DNA of 6,602 nucleotides from CAYRGQ01 sp964444885 (GCA_964444885.1 CAYUIZ010000146.1:1-6602), one strand, 5' to 3'. Counted from the first letter of the stretch, positions 1 through 6,184 are shown. The notes: generated by a model from the letters alone, not told the origin. Numbers and translations are program-made.

Positions 1-549
1 CGGCGCAATGTAGGCTTCTTAGTCGGGCAACAATACAACCTGACAACCGACCAACCCCTCATGGCGCGCAACCCCTCGACCCAGCCGCTGGTATTCACGC
101 CTGAGGTTACCATCCGCACGTCGGGCACTACCCTGGAGACGGCAGGTATTCGCGTGCTCAAATATGCATTTGACTACGGCGTGCCGTCCGGCCAGCGCAA
201 CAATGACTGGGTTGTTCTCCGGTATGCGGACGTTCTGTTGATGCAGGCAGAAGCGATCCTGCGCGGGGGCAACGGTTCGGAGGCGGACGCTCTAGCGCTG
301 GTCAATGGGATACGGCAAAACCGGGGTGTCAATCCGCTTGCGGCAATTACCCTCGATGAACTGATTGACGAACGCGGCCGCGAGCTGTACTGGGAAGGCT
401 GGAGAAGGCAAGACCTGATCCGGTTTGGCAAATTCCTGAATCCAAGGCAGGAAACGCCCACGGCGTCGCCCGCTCACGTGTTGGTGTATCCGATTCCGGC
501 TCAACAGATTGCTGTTAACCCTAATTTGGAACAAAACTTCGGATATTAA
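1..549 (+). CDS. SusD/RagB-family nutrient-binding outer-membrane lipoprotein, C-terminal part (5' end outside window)
   Basis: The frame is open from base 1, so the gene starts upstream; 182 residues are visible. The ATG at 61 is internal and is not proposed as the start. SusD proteins are lipoproteins on the outer face of the outer membrane that bind oligosaccharides or other nutrients and act as lids on SusC-type TonB-dependent channels. The visible part matches the family C-terminus: a helix with RYADVLLMQAEA, then a segment ELYWEGWRRQDLIRFGKF, and the typical ending YPIPAQQ followed by NPNLEQNFGY and TAA. Signal peptide and lipobox would be upstream and cannot be checked. A susC partner is expected further upstream by family habit, not seen. 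The substrate cannot be told from this fragment. A strong terminator follows 24 bases after the stop, so this gene closes its operon. Confidence 0.93.
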   Translation, partial: RRNVGFLVGQQYNLTTDQPLMARNPSTQPLVFTPEVTIRTSGTTLETAGIRVLKYAFDYGVPSGQRNNDWVVLRYADVLLMQAEAILRGGNGSEADALALVNGIRQNRGVNPLAAITLDELIDERGRELYWEGWRRQDLIRFGKFLNPRQETPTASPAHVLVYPIPAQQIAVNPNLEQNFGY

Positions 550-573
550 CCCCTTTGTTTCTGACGCTTAACG

Positions 574-611
574 ACCACGGCCAGCCCACGCGCTAGCCGT
601 GGTTTTTTTTT
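574..611 (+). terminator. Rho-independent terminator after the susD-like gene
   Basis: A perfect 8-bp stem (ACCACGGC at 574-581 with GCCGTGGT at 596-603) encloses a 14-base loop and runs straight into nine T residues (603-611). It lies 24 bases after the stop codon of the SusD-family gene and should separate that operon from nrdD. Confidence 0.9.
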
Positions 612-640
612 GCCCTGGGTCGTGTTGGCGGCGGCTTTCC

Positions 641-666
641 ACTTTTCTCCACGCTTGTGGAAAAGT
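641..666. promoter_or_regulatory. Imperfect inverted repeat upstream of nrdD, with DnaA-box-like words
   Basis: Arms ACTTTTC..CAC (641-652, with a two-base TC bulge at 648-649) and GTGGAAAAGT (657-666) form a 10-bp imperfect palindrome around a four-base loop. The right arm contains TGTGGAAAA (656-664), whose complement TTTTCCACA fits the relaxed E. coli DnaA box TTWTNCACA. TTATCCAAA at 669-677 is a near match to the classic box. It could be a protein-binding site for nrd regulation or a second weak hairpin; there is no strong T-run after it. Function is inferred from position only. Confidence 0.3.
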
Positions 667-700
667 ATTTATCCAAATGGTGCGCATGGTCATAAAATTC

Positions 701-742
701 GCCGGGGCCGAGGGCTAGCTTTGGGGGAAAGACCTCGCCGGC
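701..742 (+). promoter_or_regulatory. GC-rich hairpin in the nrdD leader
   Basis: GCCGG (701-705) can pair with CCGGC (738-742) and CGAGG (709-713) with CCTCG (733-737), leaving a three-base bulge (706-708) and a 19-base loop (714-732). The structure ends 45 bases before the nrdD start. No T-run follows, so it is not an intrinsic terminator. I could not match it to a riboswitch class I know. It may be a leader structure affecting translation or RNA stability, or chance pairing in GC-rich sequence. Confidence 0.3.
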
Positions 743-787
743 TCGGGCTGGTCACAACGGCATCCGGCACTTAACAAGGATCTAGAT

Positions 788-2911
788 ATGGAAAAATACG
801 TCATCAAACGAAACGGGGCTTATCGGCCTTTCGAACCCTACAAGATTAACGATGCCATCGGGAAAGCTTTCCGAAGCGTGTCCCAGCCGGTGGACGACAG
901 CGTGTACGACGATGTTGTTGCTTCCTTGGCGGCGCAGGATACCTGGGCCGTGGAGGACATACAGGACAGCATTGAAAAGGTCCTGTACCAACGGCAACAT
1001 TTTGAAGCCATGCGTTCCTTTATGCTATACCGGCATACGCGCAAGCTGCAACGCACGCATGCGGACAACGTCAATGAGGACACGACCTACGTAGACAGCA
1101 CGCAAACGATCGAAGAGTACATCAAGGAAACCGACTGGCGCATCAATGCCAACGCCAACACCTCCTATTCCAATGCGGGGCTGGTCAACAACACGGCCGG
1201 CAAGATTATTGCCAACTTCTGGCTGGACAAAGTCTACAGCAAGGAAGAAGGCTACGCACACCGCAACGGGGACATGCACATCCACGACCTGGACTGCCTG
1301 ACGGGCTACTGTGCCGGCTGGAGCCTGCGGGTCTTGCTCAATGAAGGCTTCAACGGCGTGCGGGGACGGGTGGAAAGCCGCCCGCCTTCACACTTCCGGG
1401 AGGCGCTGGGGCAGATGGCCAATTTCCTCGGCATTTTGCAAAGCGAATGGGCGGGAGCCCAGGCGTTCAGCTCCTTCGATACCTACCTCGCACCTTACGT
1501 ATTCAAGGACCAGTTGGGTTTCGTGGACGTGTTGAAGGCCGTCCGTAGCTTTGTGTACAACCTCAACGTACCCGCGCGCTGGGGCCAGTCGCCGTTTACC
1601 AACATCACGCTTGACTGGAACGTCCCGGAAGACCTGCGTGAACAGATTCCTACCCGGAACGACCAACATTTATTCGCGGGCCTGCAGGATGACTTGTTAT
1701 TGCGCCTGGCACGGGAACGTGGGGCCGACAAACTGGAAGACCTTTGCTACAACCATTTCCAGCAAGAGATGGACCTGATCAACAAGGCGTACTACACGGT
1801 GATGACCGAGGGGGATGCAAACGGACAGCCTTTTACGTTTCCGATTCCCACGGTCAACATTACCGAGGACTTCGATTGGGAAAGCGAGAACTCCATGCTG
1901 CTGTTTGAGAACACCGCTAAAATCGGGTCTTCCTATTTCCAGAACTTCATCGGCAGCCAATACGTCACCGACGAAGAAGGCAACCGGGTGGAAAACCCCG
2001 AAGCGTACAAACCCAACGCCGTGCGCAGCATGTGTTGTCGGTTGCAACTGGACCTGCGCGAACTGCTGAAGCGCGGCAACGGCCTATTCGGCAGTGCCGA
2101 GATGACGGGGAGCATCGGCGTAGTCACCATCAACATGGCGCGGCTGGGCTACCTGTATCGTGGCAACAAGGAAGCGCTGTACGAGCGCCTTGACCAGTTG
2201 CTGTACTTCGCCAAGTCCACGTTGGAAAAAAAACGCGTCTTTATCCAAGAGATGTACGATCGGGGACTGTTCCCCTACACCCGGCGCTACCTACCCCACT
2301 TCCGCAACCATTTTTCCACCATCGGGGTCAATGGCATGAACGAAATGGTCCGCAATTTCACCAATGACCTGGACAATATCGTATCCCCTACCGGAATCGC
2401 CTTCGCAACGGAACTGCTGGAGCACATCCGCGGACGCATGAAGGAATTCCAGGAAAGCACGGGAAACCTGTACAATTTAGAGGCAACACCTGCGGAAGGC
2501 ACGACCTACCGCTTTGCCAAGGAAGACAAGAAGCGTTATCCGGATATCCTGCAGGCGGGGCAGGGCGAAAACATTTATTATACGAATAGCTCGCAGATAC
2601 CCGTGGATCACACGGAAGACCCGTTCGAGGCCTTGTTCCTGCAAGACAGCCTGCAATGCAAGTACACGGGCGGCACGGTATTGCACCTGTATATGAACGA
2701 GCGCATCAGTTCGCCGGTGGCCTGCCGCAGTTTCGTGCGCAATGTCATCGCCAATTTCAAGCTGCCGTATATCACCGTTACCCCGGTATTTAGCATCTGT
2801 CCGGTACACGGCTACCTAAACGGGGAACATGAATACTGCCCCCATTGCGACGAATCAATCTTGGAAAACAATCAAAAACAAAATCAATATGAACAGATCA
2901 CAACAGGATGA
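788..2911 (+). CDS. nrdD: Anaerobic (class III) ribonucleoside-triphosphate reductase NrdD, body lacking the glycyl-radical loop
   Basis: This enzyme reduces ribonucleoside triphosphates to dNTPs without oxygen, using a glycyl radical made by NrdG. The 707-residue frame starts at an ATG seven bases after AAGGA (776-780). Domains: an ATP-cone at about 1-95 (KRNG near the start), the allosteric nucleotide sensor; then the ten-stranded barrel, with HIHDLDCLTGYCAGW around 164-177 (Cys175 a candidate thiyl-radical cysteine) and MCCRL at 415-419 with a possible second cysteine; STGNLYNLEATPAEGTTY at 557-574; and a zinc knuckle with Cys671-x2-His674 and Cys684-x2-Cys687. NrdD proteins normally continue from the knuckle into a loop with RV.GY. 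Here the frame ends instead in an N/Q-rich tail, and that loop lies in the overlapping +1 frame (2889-3071). Joining the two with one base skipped gives 760 residues. Without the loop this product alone should be inactive. Confidence 0.95.
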   Translation: MEKYVIKRNGAYRPFEPYKINDAIGKAFRSVSQPVDDSVYDDVVASLAAQDTWAVEDIQDSIEKVLYQRQHFEAMRSFMLYRHTRKLQRTHADNVNEDTTYVDSTQTIEEYIKETDWRINANANTSYSNAGLVNNTAGKIIANFWLDKVYSKEEGYAHRNGDMHIHDLDCLTGYCAGWSLRVLLNEGFNGVRGRVESRPPSHFREALGQMANFLGILQSEWAGAQAFSSFDTYLAPYVFKDQLGFVDVLKAVRSFVYNLNVPARWGQSPFTNITLDWNVPEDLREQIPTRNDQHLFAGLQDDLLLRLARERGADKLEDLCYNHFQQEMDLINKAYYTVMTEGDANGQPFTFPIPTVNITEDFDWESENSMLLFENTAKIGSSYFQNFIGSQYVTDEEGNRVENPEAYKPNAVRSMCCRLQLDLRELLKRGNGLFGSAEMTGSIGVVTINMARLGYLYRGNKEALYERLDQLLYFAKSTLEKKRVFIQEMYDRGLFPYTRRYLPHFRNHFSTIGVNGMNEMVRNFTNDLDNIVSPTGIAFATELLEHIRGRMKEFQESTGNLYNLEATPAEGTTYRFAKEDKKRYPDILQAGQGENIYYTNSSQIPVDHTEDPFEALFLQDSLQCKYTGGTVLHLYMNERISSPVACRSFVRNVIANFKLPYITVTPVFSICPVHGYLNGEHEYCPHCDESILENNQKQNQYEQITTG
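2849..2911 (+). other. Frameshift zone inside nrdD (frame changes by +1)
   Basis: Zinc-knuckle residue Cys687 (codon at 2846) is in the long nrdD frame, whereas the glycyl-radical motif is in the +1 frame. The +1 frame is open only after a TAA at 2817-2819, and the long frame stops at the TGA at 2909-2911, so the change must occur between about 2849 and 2911. The zone is A-rich and has short homopolymers (A4 at 2865-2868, A5 at 2874-2878, A4 at 2880-2883). One extra A in such a run would explain the break. The stop sits in the context GGA TGA C; TGA followed by C is a weak terminator context and is also found at the known prfB +1 frameshift site. However, re-pairing of a GGA-reading tRNA with GAT would be poor, and no Shine-Dalgarno stimulator stands just upstream. 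Confidence 0.85.
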
Positions 2912-3071
2912 CCTGGTGCTGCAGCAGCATCAGGACCAACGCAGCAAATGCTTGGTTTACACCCGGGTGATGGGATACCATCGACCCGTGGAAAGCTTTA
3001 ACATCGGGAAAAAGGGCGAACACCGCTCGCGCACGCATTTCGTGGAGAAACATGCAGCTTCCCATCCATAG
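2889..3071 (+). CDS. nrdD: NrdD C-terminal glycyl-radical segment, in the +1 frame relative to nrdD
   Basis: The frame encodes the piece that the long nrdD frame lacks: a Gln-rich linker, then RSKCLVYTRVMGYHRPV, then NIGKKGEHRSRTHF. This is the standard C-terminus of class III reductases. The radical-bearing residue is the Gly in VMGY, codon 2973-2975 (residue 29 if translation starts at the ATG at 2889). From that ATG the product is 60 residues, overlapping the nrdD body by 23 bases; no Shine-Dalgarno precedes it, the upstream bases being A-rich. The frame is open upstream to 2820, so this may instead be the tail of a single NrdD reached by frameshifting or broken by an indel. The 3' end overlaps nrdG by 20 bases. 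If translated alone it would act like the spare glycyl-radical subunit GrcA (YfiD) of pyruvate formate-lyase; that comparison is an analogy only. Confidence 0.85.
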   Translation: MNRSQQDDLVLQQHQDQRSKCLVYTRVMGYHRPVESFNIGKKGEHRSRTHFVEKHAASHP

Positions 3072-3729
3072 CATTACCCCGTTTACCTTGCTCGATTTCC
3101 CGGATCGGGTAGCCTGCATTCTGTGGTTTGCGGGGTGCAACATGCGTTGCGTGTATTGCTACAACCCGGAAATCGTGTTGGGTAAGGGTAAAATTAGCAT
3201 CCCCCAGACGGAGGCCTTCCTGCGTTCGCGGCAGGGTCTCCTGCAGGGCGTGGTATTCAGTGGGGGCGAATGCACGTCGCATAAGGGGATGCCCGCCCTG
3301 GTTGAATTGGCCAGGCAACTGGGCTATGCAACCAAAGTAGACACCAATGGCTCCCGTCCAGGCGTCCTTGCGGATTTGCTGGGCCGGGAGCTGTTGGATT
3401 ATGTTGCGCTCGACTTCAAGGCGCTTCCCCACCGCTATCTGGACGTGACCAAGTCGCAACTGTTTGCCCAGTTCGAAGAAAGCCTGCTGTTGCTTTTGGA
3501 GTCAGGCATTCCGTTTGAAGTACGTACGACCGTCCATAGCGCGCTCATCGGCAAGGACGACTTGGCCGCAATGACGAATTACCTTACACACATCGGCTAC
3601 CAAGGCAACTACTACCTGCAATACGCGGTGAATGATGTGCCGACCCTGGCACCCCTGCCCCGGTCCTCCCGGCTTGACCGTCCGGAATCCCTATCGACGG
3701 AAGATCTTCGTATTGAAGTGAGGAATTGA
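3052..3729 (+). CDS. nrdG: Anaerobic ribonucleotide reductase-activating protein (radical SAM) NrdG
   Basis: NrdG cleaves S-adenosylmethionine with a 4Fe-4S cluster and abstracts hydrogen from the NrdD glycine, creating the stable radical. The 225-residue protein has the cluster motif Cys29-x3-Cys33-x2-Cys36 (CNMRCVYC) preceded by TPFTLLDFPDR and WFAGC, and SGGEC at 70-74, the GGE motif that helps bind SAM. The sequence VDTNGS follows at about 102-107. The length fits the longer NrdG type. The chosen ATG has GGAG four bases upstream (3044-3047) and lies inside the glycyl-radical frame, overlapping it by 20 bases, which suggests translational coupling. Its intact state argues that the nrd system is, or was until recently, in use. 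Confidence 0.94.
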   Translation: MQLPIHSITPFTLLDFPDRVACILWFAGCNMRCVYCYNPEIVLGKGKISIPQTEAFLRSRQGLLQGVVFSGGECTSHKGMPALVELARQLGYATKVDTNGSRPGVLADLLGRELLDYVALDFKALPHRYLDVTKSQLFAQFEESLLLLLESGIPFEVRTTVHSALIGKDDLAAMTNYLTHIGYQGNYYLQYAVNDVPTLAPLPRSSRLDRPESLSTEDLRIEVRN

Positions 3730-3733
3730 AGGA

Positions 3734-3842
3734 GGCACGAGTTGCCGGCCTTCCGTATTCTAAGATAAACTCGCGGTATGATGGATGGTTAGTGGCACGA
3801 GTTGCCTGCCTTCCGCAGGGAGGCAAACTCGCGCCATGATGG
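3734..3842. repeat. Two copies of a palindromic intergenic repeat (3734-3784 and 3794-3842)
   Basis: Copy 1 begins GGCACGAGTTGCCGGCCTTC and copy 2 GGCACGAGTTGCCTGCCTTC; the first 22 bases differ at one position. A variable centre (11 bases in copy 1, 9 in copy 2) follows, then the identical AAACTCGCG, two differing bases, and the identical ATGATGG. In both, CGAGTT pairs with AACTCG near the ends. Copy 2 also has CCTGC (3805-3809) pairing with GCAGG (3815-3819), which copy 1 has lost. Nine bases separate the copies, and copy 1 begins four bases after the nrdG stop. This looks like a dispersed intergenic repeat (REP- or MITE-like). The hairpins might also end nrdG transcripts, but no T-run follows. 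Confidence 0.75.
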
Positions 3843-4003
3843 GCGATGCCTATGACATTGCGCTGCAAGACCGTCAGGCAGTTGACATGCATCGGTCGGC
3901 CAAAAACCGCGAGGCGGAAATGGACGCCATCGACCGGACACAGGATCATCACACCCAAACGCTCATGGAGCATGATGTGCGGGATGCCTCTTTCATCCCA
4001 TAA
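3836..4003 (+). CDS. Doubtful small hypothetical ORF
   Basis: A 55-residue frame starts at an ATG inside the end of repeat copy 2 and ends at a TAA at 4001. The product is hydrophilic, acidic and His-rich (DAYDIALQDRQAVDM near the start, DRTQDHHTQTLMEHDV near the end), with no signal peptide, membrane segment or motif I recognise. The frame stays open back to 3785 through the repeat. No convincing ribosome-binding site is seen. It is the only coding candidate in 3730-4077. It could be a gene remnant or chance, and I do not assign a function. Confidence 0.2.
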   Translation: MMGDAYDIALQDRQAVDMHRSAKNREAEMDAIDRTQDHHTQTLMEHDVRDASFIP

Positions 4004-4021
4004 ATGCCTTTTTTCATCCCA
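3984..4021 (+). repeat. Short direct repeat upstream of the kinase gene
   Basis: ATGCCTCTTTCATCCCA (3984-4000) is followed at a 20-base period by ATGCCTTTTTTCATCCCA (4004-4021). The copies differ by one base and one extra T. It overlaps the end of the doubtful ORF and lies 57 bases before the kinase ATG. It may be a local tandem duplication, or a pair of operator half-sites. Confidence 0.5.
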
Positions 4022-4077
4022 GAAGGTTGTGGTACGCCCGCGGATTCCCTAACATTGGGCTAGCAAAACAACCCGAT

Positions 4078-5487
4078 ATGAAACTCAGACGGATCGAATC
4101 CATTTTAGCGACTGCGATTTTTATTTTTATCCTCATCGTCGTTTACAGCAATGGAGCAACGCACGAAAGTCGGCGGACGGTGGTATCGTGGATGGCATAC
4201 ACGAGTGTGATCTATGGCGCGCTGATAGTGTTTACCCAATGGATTTCGCCGTTCTTTTTTATCAAGCGGAGAGTGGAGGCCGGCATTGGTCTCACGTTGC
4301 TTTTGTTTTTTGCTTTGTGGGGCGCACTGGCTGCGTGCCTATGGGTAAGGGGTTTCCATTCCCACGGAGGCGACGCGTATTGGCAGTACCTCATCGAAGC
4401 GCCCTCATTAGGCATAGCGGGGGCTGTTTTCCTTGCACTTTTCGTATACGAAGGGATTAAACGCGGTATTCGCTACATGCAGGCCCAAAATGCCAACTTG
4501 GCTTCGCGCATTATCCAGGAAGGCCTCGTTGTACTGGGTGCAGGGCTGCTGGTGTTCGTGCTTCTACTAAACACCTCCCAGTCGTTGGCAGTACTCTGGC
4601 TCGTTAGCGTGCCCTATGCGTATACGCTATTTGCGCTAAATACGTACTGGCTAATCCCATACAGCGAGAAGCGTGGGGAGCACTGGGCCAAATCCCTATT
4701 GCGGACGGTACCTCTTTCTCTTGTCGCGTTCCTGCCGTTTGGTCTCTTATTATTTAGCGTCAGCGGGCATGGCGAACTTGCCTTTATCTCGTGGTTCTGG
4801 GTGACACTGGTCGTCCTGCCTTTCTCCCATTATATCTACCAACGTCAAAAGGAGCGCATCGCCCAATTGGTTGATCTGAAAATCGAGCTGGGCCAAGCAT
4901 CGGCGGATCTGAGTTTCCTCCGCTCGCAAATCAATCCGCATTTCCTGTTCAACATCCTCAATACCCTCTACGGCACGGCATTGCAGGAGCGCGCGGAGCG
5001 TACGTCAGCGGGCATTCAGCAACTGGGCGACATGATGCGGTTCATGCTACACGAAAATAACCAAGACTGGATCCTGCTGGCCCGAGAGATTGAATATTTG
5101 CGCAGTTACATCAACCTACAGCAGTTGCGCATCGCTATGTCAGCGAATGTCACTGTCGAATACGACATTAAGGATGTGTTGGAAAGCACGCAGATCGCGC
5201 CCATGCTGCTGATTCCCTTCGTAGAAAATGCTTACAAGCATGGGATCAGCTTGCGAGAGCCTTCGTGGATAAAAATCAGTTTGTATGAATCCGACGACAA
5301 GCTGTTTTTCGATATACACAACAGCATCCATCGCATGGCGGGCATTGATCCGGAAATGCGCCACTCCGGTGTGGGGCTGGCGAATGTGCAACAACGGCTG
5401 TCTATGCTTTATCGCGACAGGCACGAGCTGATTATTCGCGAAACCACACAAGAGTATTTTGTACATTTGACATTGGATTTGCGCTAA
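4078..5487 (+). CDS. LytS/YehU-type membrane sensor histidine kinase
   Basis: This inner-membrane kinase should autophosphorylate on histidine and pass the phosphate to the LytTR regulator encoded next. Counting from the ATG at 4078 (469 residues), about eight hydrophobic segments span roughly residues 8-255, for example ATAIFIFILIVV, LTLLLFFALW, VVLGAGLLVFVLLL, SLVAFLPFGLLLFSV and WFWVTLVVLPF. A short linker (about 256-280) leads to the His_kinase signature of this family, QINPHFLFNILNTLY, with phospho-acceptor His288. The ATPase domain follows, with PFVENAYKHG (380-389; Asn384 in the N-box) and SGVGLANVQQRL (430-441; G-box). The frame extends upstream to a TTG at 4027, but that would add a polar 17-residue leader before the membrane segment, so ATG 4078 is preferred. 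No clear Shine-Dalgarno is seen, which is common in Bacteroidota. The membrane part matches no sensor domain I can name, so the signal is unknown. Confidence 0.92.
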   Translation: MKLRRIESILATAIFIFILIVVYSNGATHESRRTVVSWMAYTSVIYGALIVFTQWISPFFFIKRRVEAGIGLTLLLFFALWGALAACLWVRGFHSHGGDAYWQYLIEAPSLGIAGAVFLALFVYEGIKRGIRYMQAQNANLASRIIQEGLVVLGAGLLVFVLLLNTSQSLAVLWLVSVPYAYTLFALNTYWLIPYSEKRGEHWAKSLLRTVPLSLVAFLPFGLLLFSVSGHGELAFISWFWVTLVVLPFSHYIYQRQKERIAQLVDLKIELGQASADLSFLRSQINPHFLFNILNTLYGTALQERAERTSAGIQQLGDMMRFMLHENNQDWILLAREIEYLRSYINLQQLRIAMSANVTVEYDIKDVLESTQIAPMLLIPFVENAYKHGISLREPSWIKISLYESDDKLFFDIHNSIHRMAGIDPEMRHSGVGLANVQQRLSMLYRDRHELIIRETTQEYFVHLTLDLR

Positions 5488-5497
5488 ACACCATTCA

Positions 5498-6184
5498 TTG
5501 ATCACCGCCATTGCCATAGATGACGAGCCGATTGCGCTCGAAGTAGTACGCAGCCATGCTGGCAAGGTTCCGTTCCTTGATCTGCAAGCCACGTTTACCA
5601 ATGCCTTTGAGGCTATGGATTATTTGGGCAAGAATTCGCTGGACTTGCTTTTTTTAGATATCAAGATGCCCGATATTTCCGGCATCGAGTTTTTTCAGAG
5701 CTTGAGCAAACGACCGATGGTGATTTTCACGACCGCCTATTCCGAACATGCCGTCGCCGGATTTGAATTGGATGCGGTCGATTACCTGATGAAGCCGTTT
5801 TCCCTCGCGCGCTTCCTCAAAGCGTGTAATAAAGCGCAGGAATGGCAAGAACTGCGGAACGGCAGTCAGGGCGCAATCTCGGATTCTGTCTTTGTCAAGA
5901 CGGGTTCCCATCAGGTTCGTATCGTGTTTGACGAGGTGGACTATGTGGAGGCCACTGGCAACTACGTCAATTTTGTGCTGGGCGACCAGCATGTCCTGAG
6001 CAGGATGACCATTAGCGAATGCGAAGCCCTGCTTCCCCCACAACATTTTATCCGGATACACCGTTCCTTCATCGCCGCCAAGGGCAAGATTGATAAAATC
6101 GAGCGCCATCAGGTGCTGGTGCGGGGCAGCATTCTGCCCGTGGGCAGTTCGTATGCCGATGCGGTTAAGCAAGCCGCTTGGTAG
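5498..6184 (+). CDS. LytTR-family response regulator
   Basis: The 228-residue regulator begins with a TTG codon ten bases after the kinase stop. No upstream ATG or GTG is available in frame, and the first internal ATG (residue 40) would delete the acidic pocket, so TTG is well supported. Receiver domain, about 1-120: Asp8-Asp9 acidic pair (AIAIDDEP), phospho-acceptor Asp54 (FLDIKMP), Thr79 in TTAYSEHA, and Lys99 in MKPF. LytTR DNA-binding domain, about 130-226: VFVKTGSHQVRIVFDEVDYVEATGNY region, then the RIHRSFI motif and LPVGSSY near the end. LytTR proteins bind direct repeats in promoters after phosphorylation. It is co-transcribed with the kinase by spacing. Its target genes are not evident here. 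Confidence 0.93.
   Translation: MITAIAIDDEPIALEVVRSHAGKVPFLDLQATFTNAFEAMDYLGKNSLDLLFLDIKMPDISGIEFFQSLSKRPMVIFTTAYSEHAVAGFELDAVDYLMKPFSLARFLKACNKAQEWQELRNGSQGAISDSVFVKTGSHQVRIVFDEVDYVEATGNYVNFVLGDQHVLSRMTISECEALLPPQHFIRIHRSFIAAKGKIDKIERHQVLVRGSILPVGSSYADAVKQAAW

Noticed and set aside
670..698. Possible sigma-70-like promoter for nrdD (TAAAAT at 693-698)
   Set aside because: The matching -35 position (TATCCA) is weak, and the Bacteroidota -7/-33 pattern (TAnnTTTG with TTTG) is not met, so I do not call a promoter.
701..742. Cobalamin riboswitch ahead of nrdD
   Set aside because: The GGGGGAAAGACC stretch is only loosely similar; the conserved B12-box and the multi-stem core are not found.
1025..1285. 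Minus-strand and alternative-frame ORFs inside nrdD, the kinase and the regulator
   Set aside because: They lie wholly within well-supported genes in other frames and have no recognisable domains; long shadow ORFs are expected in GC-rich sequence.
2908..2972. An ATGA overlap (ATG at 2908) at the nrdD stop, suggesting a coupled downstream start
   Set aside because: That ATG is in the third frame, not the glycyl-radical frame, and reads only about 20 codons before a stop.
3584..3973. A 129-residue minus-strand ORF across the end of nrdG and the repeats
   Set aside because: It runs through the intergenic repeats and antisense to nrdG; its GRQATRA/GRPATRA peptides come from the repeat itself, and no family is recognised.
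4027..4077. Upstream TTG start for the histidine kinase
   Set aside because: It adds 17 polar residues before a normal membrane N-terminus; the ATG at 4078 gives MKLRRIES followed by the first membrane segment, which is typical.
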